Of a stretch of 51,741 nt of DNA, positions 1 to 8,495 are shown piece after piece. The position numbers were made by a program, and so were the translations under genes. The first letter of the stretch is position 1. Each line of letters starts with the position of its first letter. Source of the DNA: Oscillospiraceae bacterium (GTDB lineage: Bacteria; Bacillota; Clostridia; Oscillospirales; Oscillospiraceae); NCBI GenBank assembly GCA_016286665.1, contig JAEETX010000010.1, positions 1 through 51,741 of the forward strand, in the 5' to 3' direction. Under the pieces are notes generated by a model. It saw nothing but the letters and a program-made list of their open reading frames with translations. It had not been told where the DNA came from and made no database searches.

Positions 1-95
1 CCCAGCGCCTGGAGAAGGCGCTGCGGGTGGCCCAATTCGTCCGCGCGGCCCGCAGCGTGCTGCCGGAGCTGCTGCCCGCGGGCGGGCAGCGGTGA
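1..95 (+). CDS. 3' end of an unidentified protein
   Basis: An open frame enters from the left edge and stops with TGA at 93-95. It encodes the last 30 residues of a protein, rich in Leu, Ala and Arg, with a helical look (QRLEKALRVAQFVRAARS). The stop is 12 bases before the next plus-strand ATG, so both may share a transcript. Too little is visible to name a family, and I do not recognise it. Confidence 0.5.
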   Translation, partial: QRLEKALRVAQFVRAARSVLPELLPAGGQR

Positions 96-107
96 GGGCG
101 GGACAGG

Positions 108-323
108 ATGTATAACCGCTTTCTGCAGGCCCGCGCCGCGCCGGAGGAGGGCGGCGCGCCCTTTTCCCCGCCGCCGAAGCCCGCCGGACTGCTTTCGGGC
201 CTTCCGGGCAGGCTGGAGACGGGGGACCTGATCCTGTTCCTGATCCTCCTGCTGGTCTGGCTGGAAAAAGAGGACGAAGAGATTTTGATCCTTCTCTCCG
301 CCCTGATCGTTATGAGCTTGTAG
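108..323 (+). CDS. small single-span membrane protein, unknown function
   Basis: This 71-residue protein has a Pro/Ala-rich N-terminal half and one long hydrophobic stretch (about residues 40-53), then an acidic EKEDEE turn and a second hydrophobic tail. The pattern suggests a small membrane protein with one span or a hairpin of two. The ribosome binding site is weak (an AGG directly before the ATG), with a G-rich stretch further up. Its last 14 bases overlap the end of the convergent minus-strand gene at 310-1056. Short proteins of this look are common in spore-forming Clostridia, but I know of no assigned role, and a spurious call is possible. Confidence 0.45.
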   Translation: MYNRFLQARAAPEEGGAPFSPPPKPAGLLSGLPGRLETGDLILFLILLLVWLEKEDEEILILLSALIVMSL

Positions 324-1056
324 ATTCCTCGCCGGGGAGGAGGAACATCCCGTCCTCCGGCGCGGACAGGTCCGCCTGCTCGGAGGTCATGCGGTAGACG
401 AGCTTTTCCCCGTCCCGCCGCTCGGCGGCCTCCAGCAGCCCGGTCTCAATGGAGATATAATAGACCATCAGGCAGCCCGTGGGCTGTTCCCGCACGGCGG
501 CCATGATGCGCCAGGTGCCGTAGAGGTTCACATAGCCGGCTTCCTCGATCTGCGACTTGTCCAGGCTCAGCAGGTCCTCGTACCTCGGCAGCATTTGAAG
601 CGCGTCCCCCAGGAGCTCCGCGTCCGCGGGCGCGCGGAAGATTTCCGGCCCGTCCCCGTACCAGATGCAGACCTCGTCGTCCGCCAGGAGGATGTTCTTG
701 TCCTCCTCCCCGCCGGAGGTGATGCGGATGCGCTCCACGCCGTTTTTCTGCCAGACCTGAATCTGCCAGTTGCGGCTTCCGCCCTCCCAGTAGCTGTTGA
801 CCAGCATGCGGCGGCTGTAGCTTTCCGGCCGGGCAAGGGTCCGCACCACGGCCTGCACCGTCTCCGGCGTCACCTCCGCCAGGGCGGGTCCGCCCTCCGC
901 TTCCCCGCCCCCGGAGGCCGTGGGCAGGGCGGTGGTCTCCGGCAGGATCACCGGGACCGTGTCCGCATCGAACCAGCCCAGATGCAGGGCCAGGACCGCC
1001 GCGGCGGCAATCAGCGCCAGCACGCCCAGATAGGGGAGCAGCCGCCGGACTTTCAT
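310..1056 (-). CDS. membrane-anchored extracytoplasmic protein, possibly LolA/RseB-like
   Basis: The 248-residue protein begins with an N-terminal signal anchor (RRLLPYLGVLALIAAAAVLAL) and continues as a soluble extracytoplasmic domain. Alternating strands such as RMLVNSYWEGGSRNWQIQVW and GVERIRITSGG resemble the half-barrel seen in LolA/RseB-type sensor proteins, but this is a fold impression only. Its ATG overlaps the TGA of the upstream TagO/WecA-type gene (ATGA), so the two are translationally coupled and probably work at the same envelope step or share expression. No lipobox is present. Function is not known. Confidence 0.7.
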   Translation of the reverse strand: MKVRRLLPYLGVLALIAAAAVLALHLGWFDADTVPVILPETTALPTASGGGEAEGGPALAEVTPETVQAVVRTLARPESYSRRMLVNSYWEGGSRNWQIQVWQKNGVERIRITSGGEEDKNILLADDEVCIWYGDGPEIFRAPADAELLGDALQMLPRYEDLLSLDKSQIEEAGYVNLYGTWRIMAAVREQPTGCLMVYYISIETGLLEAAERRDGEKLVYRMTSEQADLSAPEDGMFLLPGEESTSS

Positions 1057-2162
1057 TGCTTTTTGTCCTCCTTCGGAGCCTCCCCGGGGGGTTCCTTCGG
1101 CGTCTGCGCTTCATGGTGCCGGTGGCTGCCGGCGAAGATGAAGGCGGCGATCGTCCCCACCGCCAGCACCGCCAGCAGGATCACCAGAGCCTTCACTTTC
1201 CCGCTGGTGGAGAGCACCACCGCCGCCAGCCCGAAGACGGTGCTGACACAGTAGAGGATGGCGACGGCCTGCTTCTGGCTCAGGCCCATGTCGATGAGCC
1301 GGTGGTGAACGTGCCCCCGGTCCGCATGCATGGGGCTCTGCCCGTGGGCGACGCGGCGCACGATGGCGAAGATGGTGTCGAACAGAGGCAGGGCCAGCAC
1401 CAGGAAGGGCAGCAGGAAGGAGAGGATGGCATAGGTCTTGAACATGCCGATGACGGACATAGTGGCCAGCACATAGCCCAGCAGCAGGGCCCCCGTGTCC
1501 CCGGCGAAAATCTTGGCGGGATTCAGGTTGAAGGGGATGAAGCCCAGGCAGGCCCCCGCCAGGGCCGCCATGATGATGGCGACGTTGCCCTCGCTGACCA
1601 GCAGGGCGATCACCAGCATGGCAACGCTGCCGATGCCGCTGACCCCCACGGCCAGCCCGTCCAGTCCGTCGATGAGGTTCACGCTGTTGGTCACCAGCAC
1701 GATCCAGAGGATGGTGATGGGGATGCTGAGCCAGCCCAGGATCAGCCAGCCCTCGGAAAACAGGTTGGGGTTGGTGAAGACCTCGATGCGGATGCCGTGG
1801 GCCGCCGCGATGCCGGCTGCGGCCAGCTGCAGCAGCAGCTTGGACCACCATTTCAGGGGCTTGATGTCATCGATGACGCCGGTGATCACGATCACGATGC
1901 AGCCCAGCAGCATGCCCTGCACCTGCCTGTCGATCTTGGAAAAGATCAGGGTCGCCAGGAGAAAGCCCAGGAACATCGCCAGGCCCCCCAGGCGGGGGAT
2001 GGGATGATCGTGCATGCGCCGCCCGTCCTTGGGCACGTCCATGGCGCCCACCTTCTGGGCGAAAATCTTCACCACCGGCGTGGCCGCGAAGCTCATCACC
2101 AGAGCGGTCACCAGAGAGGCCAGAGCTGTCAGCAGCAGCCGGTGATCAATGGGTGTCGTCAT
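1053..2162 (-). CDS. tagO: TagO/WecA-type undecaprenyl-phosphate sugar-1-phosphate transferase
   Basis: A polytopic membrane enzyme of 369 residues in the MraY/WecA/TagO family. These enzymes move GlcNAc-1-phosphate (or a related sugar phosphate) from a UDP-sugar onto undecaprenyl phosphate, the first step of teichoic acid or cell-wall polysaccharide synthesis. Visible family motifs, in order, are DVPKDGRRMHDHPIPRLGG near the N-terminus, NLIDGLDGLAVG around residue 160 (aspartates that bind metal), GDTGALLLGY near 220 and HADRGHVHHRLID near 285. The HVHHRL motif is the WecA/TagO signature rather than MraY. The start has GGAG six bases upstream. It lies 56 bases after trpS on the same strand and overlaps the next gene by four bases. 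The exact sugar cannot be read from sequence. Confidence 0.93.
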   Translation of the reverse strand: MTTPIDHRLLLTALASLVTALVMSFAATPVVKIFAQKVGAMDVPKDGRRMHDHPIPRLGGLAMFLGFLLATLIFSKIDRQVQGMLLGCIVIVITGVIDDIKPLKWWSKLLLQLAAAGIAAAHGIRIEVFTNPNLFSEGWLILGWLSIPITILWIVLVTNSVNLIDGLDGLAVGVSGIGSVAMLVIALLVSEGNVAIIMAALAGACLGFIPFNLNPAKIFAGDTGALLLGYVLATMSVIGMFKTYAILSFLLPFLVLALPLFDTIFAIVRRVAHGQSPMHADRGHVHHRLIDMGLSQKQAVAILYCVSTVFGLAAVVLSTSGKVKALVILLAVLAVGTIAAFIFAGSHRHHEAQTPKEPPGEAPKEDKKQ

Positions 2163-2218
2163 ACCTTACTCCATTTCGCAGCCGCCGCGCAGAACGCACC
2201 GGCTGCGTTTCGCGGCGC

Positions 2219-3226
2219 TCAGCGCTCCACGAAACCTACTTTTTTATAGACCTTCCGCAGGGTCCGGGCGGCCACGGCGGAGGCCCGGTCCGCGCCGTCC
2301 CGGTAGACGGAGGCCAGATAGTCCTTGTTCTTCAGCAGGTCCTCGGCCTTCTCCCGGATGGGGCGCAGCAGCTCCACCACGCTCTCGCCCACCTTCGTCT
2401 TGAAGTCGCCGTAGCCCTTGCCCTCGAATTCGGCCTCGATGGCCGCGAAGTCCAGGCCCGTGGCGCAGGCATAGATCTGCATCAGGTTGGCCACGCCGGG
2501 CTTGGCGGCGGGGTCGTAGCGGACGCAGTTGACCGTGTCGGAGTCGGTCTTGGCCCGCTTGAAGGAGCGGAGGATGTCCTCCGGCTTCTCCATGAGGTAG
2601 ATGCAGCCGCCGGGGTCCTTGTCGGATTTGCTCATTTTGTTCTCCGGGGAGGTGAGGCTCATGATCCTTGCCCCGGTCTTGGGGATGAAGGGCTCCGGCA
2701 GGGTGAACACGTCGCCGTAGACGCCGTTGAAGCGGACGGCGATATCCCGGCAGAGCTCCACATGCTGCTTCTGGTCCTCGCCCACGGGCACCAGGTCCGT
2801 CTGGTACAGCAGGATATCCGCCGCCATGAGGGCCGGATAGGTAAAGAGGCCGGCGTTGATGTTCTCCGCGTTCTTGGCGGACTTGTCCTTGAACTGGGTC
2901 ATGCGGCTGAGCTCGCCGAACATGGTGTAGCAGTCCAGCACCCAGCCCAGCTGGGCATGGGCGGCCACATGGCTCTGGATGAACAGGGTGTTCTTCTGGG
3001 GGTCCAGGCCGCAGGCGATGTACTGGGCCAGCTGGCTCAGGGCCCGCCGCCGGAGGTCCGCCGGGTTCTGCCGCACGGTGATGGCATGCTCGTCCACGAT
3101 GCAGTAGTAGCAGTCATAGGTGTCGCTGAGCTCCACCCAGTTGCGGATGGCGCCCATATAGGAACCCAGGGTCAGTTCGCCGCTGGGCTGGATGCCGCTG
3201 AAGATGACTTTTCGTTTCTCGTCCAT
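2219..3226 (-). CDS. trpS: tryptophan--tRNA ligase
   Basis: TrpS charges tRNA-Trp with tryptophan in the cytoplasm. The 335-residue length is normal for the bacterial enzyme. Class I signatures are clear: the HIGH-like element within IQPSGELTLGSYMGA (about residues 12-26) and KMSKSDKD near residue 196. Other family sequences include DEHAITVRQNP, VPVGEDQKQHVELCRDIA and the C-terminal PIREKAEDLL region. A promoter is visible upstream (3298-3326). I looked for a T-box leader on this strand and found none, which differs from many Firmicutes trpS genes. The TagO/WecA-type gene follows on the same strand. Confidence 0.97.
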   Translation of the reverse strand: MDEKRKVIFSGIQPSGELTLGSYMGAIRNWVELSDTYDCYYCIVDEHAITVRQNPADLRRRALSQLAQYIACGLDPQKNTLFIQSHVAAHAQLGWVLDCYTMFGELSRMTQFKDKSAKNAENINAGLFTYPALMAADILLYQTDLVPVGEDQKQHVELCRDIAVRFNGVYGDVFTLPEPFIPKTGARIMSLTSPENKMSKSDKDPGGCIYLMEKPEDILRSFKRAKTDSDTVNCVRYDPAAKPGVANLMQIYACATGLDFAAIEAEFEGKGYGDFKTKVGESVVELLRPIREKAEDLLKNKDYLASVYRDGADRASAVAARTLRKVYKKVGFVER

Positions 3227-3297
3227 GGTCCTTTCCTCGTTTCCGCTTTCGGGATTGCGGCGATATTGCCGAATGACAATACCGACCGATTTTAGGA

Positions 3298-3326
3298 ATC
3301 ATACCACAAAAGCGGGAGAATTACAA
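3298..3326 (-). promoter_or_regulatory. sigma-A-type promoter of trpS
   Basis: On the minus strand TTGTAA (3321-3326) is followed after exactly 17 bases by TATGAT (3298-3303). This leaves a leader of about 65 bases before the trpS ATG at 3226. The leader is too short for a T-box. Confidence 0.6.
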
Positions 3327-3466
3327 CAATTTCCGCCAGGGAAAACCCGCAGATTGCGGCGGCGGTCCGGATAGAAGCGATATGGCGGCGAAAAGCGTTC
3401 CTTTTCCAGGAATGAAAGCGCGCGCAGCCGGCATACTGATAGTATCACGCAAGGGGAGGCTGTGCG

Positions 3467-4123
3467 ATGCCGGAGGAGCTCATGGAGGAAGCGCTGCCCG
3501 CCATCCGGGAGCTGGGGAGCGCGGAGGCGGGGCAGATCCACTGTCTTGCCATCGTGGGGGAGATCGAGGGGCACACGCTGCTGCCCGCTTCGGTGAAGAC
3601 GACGAAATACGAGCATGTGATGCCCCTGCTGGCGGCGGTGGAGGAGAGTCCGGAGATCCGGGGCCTGCTCCTGCTGGTGAACACCGTGGGGGGCGACGTG
3701 GAAGCGGGACTGGGGCTGGCGGAGCTGATCGCGGGGATGAAGACCCCCACCGCTTCCCTGGTGCTGGGGGGCGGGCACTCCATCGGCGTGCCCCTGGCGG
3801 TGGCGGCACAGCGGAGCTTCATCGCCCCCAGCGCCGCCATGACCCTCCATCCCGTGCGTCTCACGGGGGTGGTGATCGGCGTGGAGCAGACCTACAGCTA
3901 CCTCTCGAGGGTGGAGGAGCGCATCGTGCGCTTCGTCACCGGCCACTCCCGCATCCCGGAGGAGACCCTGCGCGCGCTGATGCTTCGCACGGGAGAGCTG
4001 GCGGGGGACGTGGGGAGCGTGGTGGATGGGGCGGAGGCCGTGCGCCTGGGCCTCATCGACGCCCTGGGCACTCTCTCCGACGCTTTGGCGTATCTGCACC
4101 GGCGCATGGAGGAAAACGGGTGA
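3467..4123 (+). CDS. tepA: ClpP-family serine protease, TepA-like
   Basis: The 218-residue protein closely resembles Bacillus TepA/YmfB, a ClpP-fold protease. Matching blocks are IHCLAIVGEIEGH, KTTKYEHVMPLLAAVEE, NTVGGDVEAGLGLAELI, GGGHSIGVP with the catalytic serine near residue 106, and MTLHPVRLTGVVIGV with the catalytic histidine near 128. In Bacillus the gene sits next to spoIIIE; here uppP and then an ftsK/spoIIIE gene follow on the same strand, so the neighbourhood is conserved. GGGGAGG lies seven bases before the ATG. The substrate is not known; the Bacillus protein was first described as affecting presecretory proteins and degrading small spore proteins has also been proposed. Confidence 0.92.
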   Translation: MPEELMEEALPAIRELGSAEAGQIHCLAIVGEIEGHTLLPASVKTTKYEHVMPLLAAVEESPEIRGLLLLVNTVGGDVEAGLGLAELIAGMKTPTASLVLGGGHSIGVPLAVAAQRSFIAPSAAMTLHPVRLTGVVIGVEQTYSYLSRVEERIVRFVTGHSRIPEETLRALMLRTGELAGDVGSVVDGAEAVRLGLIDALGTLSDALAYLHRRMEENG

Positions 4124-4170
4124 GCGCGGGGACGCAGGACGAGGGATTCCCGCGCAGCGGGCGCTGACGG

Positions 4171-4288
4171 GAGCGCTGCAAAATGCAACGCACCCGGTGA
4201 TATGCCCGCTGCGCGGGCGTGATATCCCGCTTCGCGGGGTGATATACGGCCTAGGGCCGTGTGATATCGTGCCCTTTGGGCACGGTTA
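4171..4288 (+). repeat. hairpin-array repeat, copy R1 (TGATAT linkers)
   Basis: An entry hairpin with an AAAAT loop (GCGCTGCAAAATGCAACGC, imperfect) is followed by four short hairpins, each separated by a TGATAT or GTGATATC linker. The stems are GCCCGC/GCGGGC, CCCGC/GCGGG, ACGGCC/GGCCGT and GTGCCC/GGGCAC. Closely related copies lie at 23768-23891 (opposite strand), 47714-47834 and, truncated, at 50348-50390. It lies downstream of the tepA-like gene. No coding potential is apparent. Confidence 0.9.
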
Positions 4289-4455
4289 AGGATTTGAATT
4301 TACGGCCGTTGTGCAGCCCCATGCGCGGAATGCCGCCTGCAGCGACAGAAAAGCCAGCGTAAATACGAGAGGTAGTCTCCGCGGCGGGACAGGTAGACAT
4401 AATCTCCCCTTGTCAGGGATTGCCATTTATGCTATGATATGATATGGAGGTACAT
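4289..4455 (+). promoter_or_regulatory. uppP upstream region with near-leaderless promoter
   Basis: A strong promoter is formed by TTGTCA (4410-4415), a 17-base spacer and TATGAT (4433-4438). Transcription would start near 4445, only about ten bases before the uppP ATG, just ahead of its GGAGG. The 120 bases before the promoter (4289-4409) hold no open frame I trust and no riboswitch class I recognise, although the stretch has several short complementary segments. Confidence 0.65.
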
Positions 4456-5268
4456 ATGTCCCTTTGGTTCGCGGCGTTCCTGGGGCTCGTCCAGGGGGCG
4501 GCGGAATTCCTGCCCGTCTCCAGCTCCGGCCACCTGGCCCTGCTGCAGTCCTTCTTCCCCGCCCTGGCACCGGAGGACGGCCTGCTGTTCGACGCGGTGC
4601 TCCACCTGGGCACCCTCGCCGCCCTGGCGGCGGCTTACCGGCGGGAGCTGCGGCAGCTCTGCAAAGCTTTCTTCTCCCTGCCCCGCCGCGGCGGCGGAGA
4701 AAGGGAACACCGTCGGCTCCTGGGCCTCCTCGCCCTGGGGACCCTCCCCCTGGCGCTGGTCCTGCCCGTGAAGGGCTGGATCGAAGCGCGCAGCGGCGAC
4801 GCGAAGTTCATCGGCGCGGCCCTCCTCCTCAACGGATGCCTGCTCTATGGCAGCGACAAGCTCATCGCCGGGCGGAAGAACGCCCTTTCGGCCAGGGCGG
4901 GGGACGCCCTGCTGACGGGTCTGGCCCAGGCTTTCGCCGTGATCCCCGGCATTTCCCGCAGCGGCAGCACCGTCACCGCCGGGCTGCTGGCGGGCTTCGA
5001 CCGGTCTTTTGCCGTGGGCTATTCCTTCCTGCTCTCCTTCCCCGCGGTGCTGGGGGCCTGCCTGGTGAAGCTGGGGGACGCCCTCCGCGCCGGCTTCGAC
5101 CCCGGCATGCTGCTTCCCTGCCTGGCGGGGGCCGCCGCCGCGGCTCTGGGGGGCTGGCCCGCCATCCGGCTGGTGCGCATGCTGGTGCGCCGGGGCAGAT
5201 TCCGGCCCTTCGCTTATTACTGCTGGGCCCTGGGCCTCGGCGTCGTCATCATCAGCGTTATTACTTGA
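4456..5268 (+). CDS. uppP: undecaprenyl-diphosphatase
   Basis: UppP (BacA family) removes a phosphate from undecaprenyl pyrophosphate to regenerate the lipid carrier for cell-wall polymers. The 270-residue polytopic protein carries the two hallmark motifs: LVQGAAEFLPVSSSGHLALL near the N-terminus and PGISRSGSTVTAGLLAGF near residue 160. The start is placed at 4456 (MSLWF) because GGAGG at 4446-4450 is correctly spaced for it; an in-frame ATG at 4444 overlaps that site. It supplies carrier lipid for the TagO/WecA-type enzyme encoded nearby. The ftsK/spoIIIE gene begins 13 bases downstream, so both are probably co-transcribed. Confidence 0.96.
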   Translation: MSLWFAAFLGLVQGAAEFLPVSSSGHLALLQSFFPALAPEDGLLFDAVLHLGTLAALAAAYRRELRQLCKAFFSLPRRGGGEREHRRLLGLLALGTLPLALVLPVKGWIEARSGDAKFIGAALLLNGCLLYGSDKLIAGRKNALSARAGDALLTGLAQAFAVIPGISRSGSTVTAGLLAGFDRSFAVGYSFLLSFPAVLGACLVKLGDALRAGFDPGMLLPCLAGAAAAALGGWPAIRLVRMLVRRGRFRPFAYYCWALGLGVVIISVIT

Positions 5269-5281
5269 GAGGATGTCATAC

Positions 5282-8200
5282 ATGGCAACTGCGAACAGCG
5301 GAAAAAAGACCGCTCCGGCCAGGAGCACGGCGCGAAAGCCCGCGTCGTCCTCCGCGGCCAAAAAGAGCGGCGGAAGCACCCGCAAGCCGAAAACCGCCCC
5401 CGCCCCGGCCAGGGACCCCATCCGCAACCGGGGCTTCAAGGCCTTCCTGCTGGCGGCCCTGGCGATCTTCAGCCTGATCGGCTGCTTCACCAAGGAGGGC
5501 GTCTTCATCGGCGCTTTCCGGGAATTCATGATGGGCCTCGCCGGCAAGGGCTTCTATTTCCTGCCCCTGGCGCTGGCCTACTGCGCCGTGATGCTCATCT
5601 ATGTGGTGGACAGGCCCCTGGGCGGGCGCATCACCTGCGCCCTGCTGCTGACCGTCATGGCCGGGGCCCTGGGGCACCTGTTCCTCTGCACCACGGTCTT
5701 CACCTGGGACTGGAAACTCCCCGGCAATCTCTACGACGCGGGGGCCCTGGCGGGTCCTGCGGGCAGCGGCGGCGTCATCGGCGGCCTGCTGGCCCTCTGC
5801 TTTGAGGGACTTTTCAACAAGGTCGGCGCGGCCATCGTCCTGCTGCTGGGCGCCCTGTTCCTCCTCTTTGCCGCCCTGAACGTGACGGTGGCGGCCATGA
5901 TCGCCCGCAGCCGGGAAAAGGCCAAGGCGAAGGCCGAGGAATGGAAGCTCATCCGCGAGGAGGAGCAGCGCAAAAACGAGGAGCGGCGCGCCGCCGCGGA
6001 GGAGGTCCGGCGCAGCGCCCGGGAGGAAGCCGCCCGCAAGGCCGTCGAGGAGGAAAAGCGGCGCAAGGAAGCGGCAGCGGCCGCCATCCAGGCGGAGACC
6101 ATCGACATTCCCCTCCCCCAGCACCCCGTCACCGCCGCCCGATCCGGCAGGCGCCGGGGGAGCACCATCGACATCCCCCTGGACGAAAGCCCCGCTTACC
6201 CGGTGAAGGAGGAAGCGAAAGAGAGCGCGCCGCAGCGGGAGGAGCACCGCCGCGCCGCCGCCGCTCCGGCCGCAGCAGCGGCGAAGACCGCCGCCGCAGC
6301 ATCCGCGGCGACCGCGGCAGCAGCGGCTGGCGAGCGCATCGGCGTCAAGGAAAAGGACTGGCTGGCGGACATTCTCACCAAGGACCGGCAGAAGCAGAAG
6401 ACCGCCGTCAGCGCCGCCGCCGCGGGCAAGGTGGTCATGACCGCCCGGACCCCCGCCGGCGGAAAGCCGGAGCCGGAGGAAGCTTCCCCCGCGGTCGTCA
6501 CCGGCCGGGTGAAAGCCGGGGAAATGCCCCAGTCTCACCTGCCCGACCCGGAGGAGGAGCTGTTCGCGCCTCCGAAGACCCCGCCGAAGACGCCGGCTCC
6601 GGCCCAGCCGAAGGCTGCGGCGAAGCCCCTGAGCGCCGTCACGCCGGAGGAAGCGGCGGCGGTGCTGGCGGAGGAGAAGGCCGCGAAGGCCGTGGAAAAG
6701 GCGGAGACGGTGAAGGCCAGGGACGAGATGGTGGCCTCCATCGAGGGCAGCCTGGCGGACCAGGCCCAGGCCCAGCCGGTGAAATACGTATTCCCCCCCA
6801 TGGAGCTGCTCACCGCCGGGACCGGCGGCGCGGGGGACGAGGGCTACGAGGAGATGCAGCTCAATGCCAAGCGCCTCAACGCCACCATCAAGAGCTTCGG
6901 CATCCCCGCGGAGATCTGCGACGTGACCCGCGGCCCCACCGTCACCCGCTATGAGGTGGAGCTGGAGCAGGGGGTGAAGCTCAACCGCCTGACGAACCTT
7001 TCCGACGATATCGCCCTGGCCCTGGGGGTCAGCGGCGTGCGCATCGCCCCGGTGCCGGATAAAATCGCCATCGTGGGCATCGAGGTGCCCAACAAGAATA
7101 CCACCACGGTCTATCTCCGGGACATCATCGACACCCCCACCTTCCGGGAGAAATCCAGCAGCCTCACCTTCGCCATCGGCAAGGACATCGGGGGCGAGCC
7201 CATTGTGGGGGACATCGCCAAGCTGCCCCACCTGCTCATCGCGGGCACCACCGGCAGCGGCAAATCCGTGTGCATGAACTGCCTCATCCTCTCTCTGCTG
7301 TATAAATCCAGCCCGGAGGACGTGCGCCTCATCATGGTGGACCCCAAGATGATCGAGCTGGGGGTCTACAACGGCATCCCCCACCTGCTGATCCCCGTGG
7401 TGACGGACCCGAAGAAGGCCGCCGGGGCCCTGCAGTGGAGCGTGATGGAGATGATGAAGCGCTACACCCTCATGCGGGACTCCGGGGCCAGGGACCTGGC
7501 CAGCTACAACAAGCTCATGGAGAAGACCGAGGGGGGCCAGAAGCTGCCCAAGATCGCCATCCTGATCGACGAGCTGGCCGACCTGATGATGACCGCCGCC
7601 AAGGAAGTGGAGGAGAGCATCTGCCGCATCGCCCAGATGGGCCGCGCCGCGGGCATCCACCTGGTCATCGCCACCCAGCGGCCCAGCGCCGACGTGATCA
7701 CCGGCCTCATGAAGGCCAATATCTCCAGCCGCATCGCCTTCGCCGTGGACAGCGCCCTCAACTCCCGCATCATTCTGGACACCTCCGGCGCGGAGAAGCT
7801 GGTGGGAAAGGGCGACATGCTCTACGCCCCCATCGGCGCGGGGAAGCCCACCCGTATCCAGGGCGCCTTCGTCACCGACGAGGAGCGGGAGGAGGTCATC
7901 AACTTCGTCAAGGAGCAGGGCCTGGCGGTCTACAATAAGGACATCCAGGACGAGATCGAGCGCAGCGCCGACAAGGACGCGAAGAAGGCCGCCGCGGACG
8001 ACGACGAGGACGAGGAGGATTCCGGCGACCTGGACGAGCTGTTCAACGAGGCCGTGGAGGTGGTGCTGGATTCCAAGCAGGCCAGCGTCAGCATGCTCCA
8101 GCGGCGGCTGAAGCTGGGCTATTCCCGGGCCGCGCGCATCGTGGACCAGATGGAGGAGCAGGGGGTCGTGGGTCCCTTCGAGGGCTCCAAGCCCCGGGCC

Positions 8201-8326
8201 GTGCTGCTGACGCGGGAGGAATGGGCCGCGAGGCAGGGCGGCGCTGCCGCGCTGCCGGATACGATGCCGCCGCTGCCGGAACCGGAGGAGGATGACGACG
8301 GCGGCGTACCGGAGGAGATCGATTGA
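5282..8326 (+). CDS. ftsK: FtsK/SpoIIIE DNA translocase
   Basis: A 1014-residue membrane-tethered motor that pumps chromosomal DNA across a division or sporulation septum. The order is a basic Ser/Ala/Lys-rich N-terminus, four membrane spans (about residues 45-205), a charged coiled-coil (about 205-265), a long Ala/Pro-rich linker, the alpha-beta motor with Walker A GTTGSGKSV near 655 and Walker B AILIDELADLMM near 760, and a C-terminal gamma winged-helix (about 915-980, QASVSMLQRRLKLGYSRAARIVDQME) that reads polarity sequences. The start at 5282 is preferred because GAGAGG at 5267-5272 is nine bases away; the in-frame ATG at 5273 abuts it. The linker is longer than in Bacillus SpoIIIE. Sequence alone does not decide between vegetative FtsK and sporulation SpoIIIE roles; neighbourhood with the tepA-like gene favours SpoIIIE. 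Confidence 0.95.
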   Translation: MATANSGKKTAPARSTARKPASSSAAKKSGGSTRKPKTAPAPARDPIRNRGFKAFLLAALAIFSLIGCFTKEGVFIGAFREFMMGLAGKGFYFLPLALAYCAVMLIYVVDRPLGGRITCALLLTVMAGALGHLFLCTTVFTWDWKLPGNLYDAGALAGPAGSGGVIGGLLALCFEGLFNKVGAAIVLLLGALFLLFAALNVTVAAMIARSREKAKAKAEEWKLIREEEQRKNEERRAAAEEVRRSAREEAARKAVEEEKRRKEAAAAAIQAETIDIPLPQHPVTAARSGRRRGSTIDIPLDESPAYPVKEEAKESAPQREEHRRAAAAPAAAAAKTAAAASAATAAAAAGERIGVKEKDWLADILTKDRQKQKTAVSAAAAGKVVMTARTPAGGKPEPEEASPAVVTGRVKAGEMPQSHLPDPEEELFAPPKTPPKTPAPAQPKAAAKPLSAVTPEEAAAVLAEEKAAKAVEKAETVKARDEMVASIEGSLADQAQAQPVKYVFPPMELLTAGTGGAGDEGYEEMQLNAKRLNATIKSFGIPAEICDVTRGPTVTRYEVELEQGVKLNRLTNLSDDIALALGVSGVRIAPVPDKIAIVGIEVPNKNTTTVYLRDIIDTPTFREKSSSLTFAIGKDIGGEPIVGDIAKLPHLLIAGTTGSGKSVCMNCLILSLLYKSSPEDVRLIMVDPKMIELGVYNGIPHLLIPVVTDPKKAAGALQWSVMEMMKRYTLMRDSGARDLASYNKLMEKTEGGQKLPKIAILIDELADLMMTAAKEVEESICRIAQMGRAAGIHLVIATQRPSADVITGLMKANISSRIAFAVDSALNSRIILDTSGAEKLVGKGDMLYAPIGAGKPTRIQGAFVTDEEREEVINFVKEQGLAVYNKDIQDEIERSADKDAKKAAADDDEDEEDSGDLDELFNEAVEVVLDSKQASVSMLQRRLKLGYSRAARIVDQMEEQGVVGPFEGSKPRAVLLTREEWAARQGGAAALPDTMPPLPEPEEDDDGGVPEEID

Positions 8327-8412
8327 TTCCGCGCGAGTCTGCTCGTGTGGGATCCCGCCCCGAAACGGCAAAAGCTTTCAAGGACCATTTCATCGAAAAA
8401 TGCGCAATCACG

Positions 8413-8462
8413 CGATGGCCCGGACAATCCAAACGGTTGTCCGGGCCATCGTGCTTTTTCTG
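8413..8462 (+). terminator. intrinsic terminator of ftsK, probably bidirectional
   Basis: A perfect 15-base-pair stem (8413-8427 with 8437-8451) encloses a nine-base loop and is followed by TGCTTTTTC. It lies 87 bases after the ftsK stop and 34 bases before the end of the convergent minus-strand gene, so it can serve both. Confidence 0.85.
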
Positions 8463-8495
8463 CACTTCCCTGCGGCAGATGCATTGCAGCGCGCT

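Noticed and set aside
3227..3466. Possible T-box riboswitch before trpS.
   Set aside because: The T-box consensus is absent on the minus strand and the promoter leaves only about 65 leader bases.
4171..4288. Tandem repeat-and-spacer look of the hairpin arrays as a CRISPR.
   Set aside because: Units are unequal hairpins with 6-8 base linkers and no identical repeats or 30-base spacers, and no cas gene is near.
5276..8371. A 1031-residue open frame on the minus strand opposite ftsK.
   Set aside because: It is a shadow of the GC-rich ftsK frame: His/Gly/Arg-rich composition, no family resemblance and no ribosome binding site.
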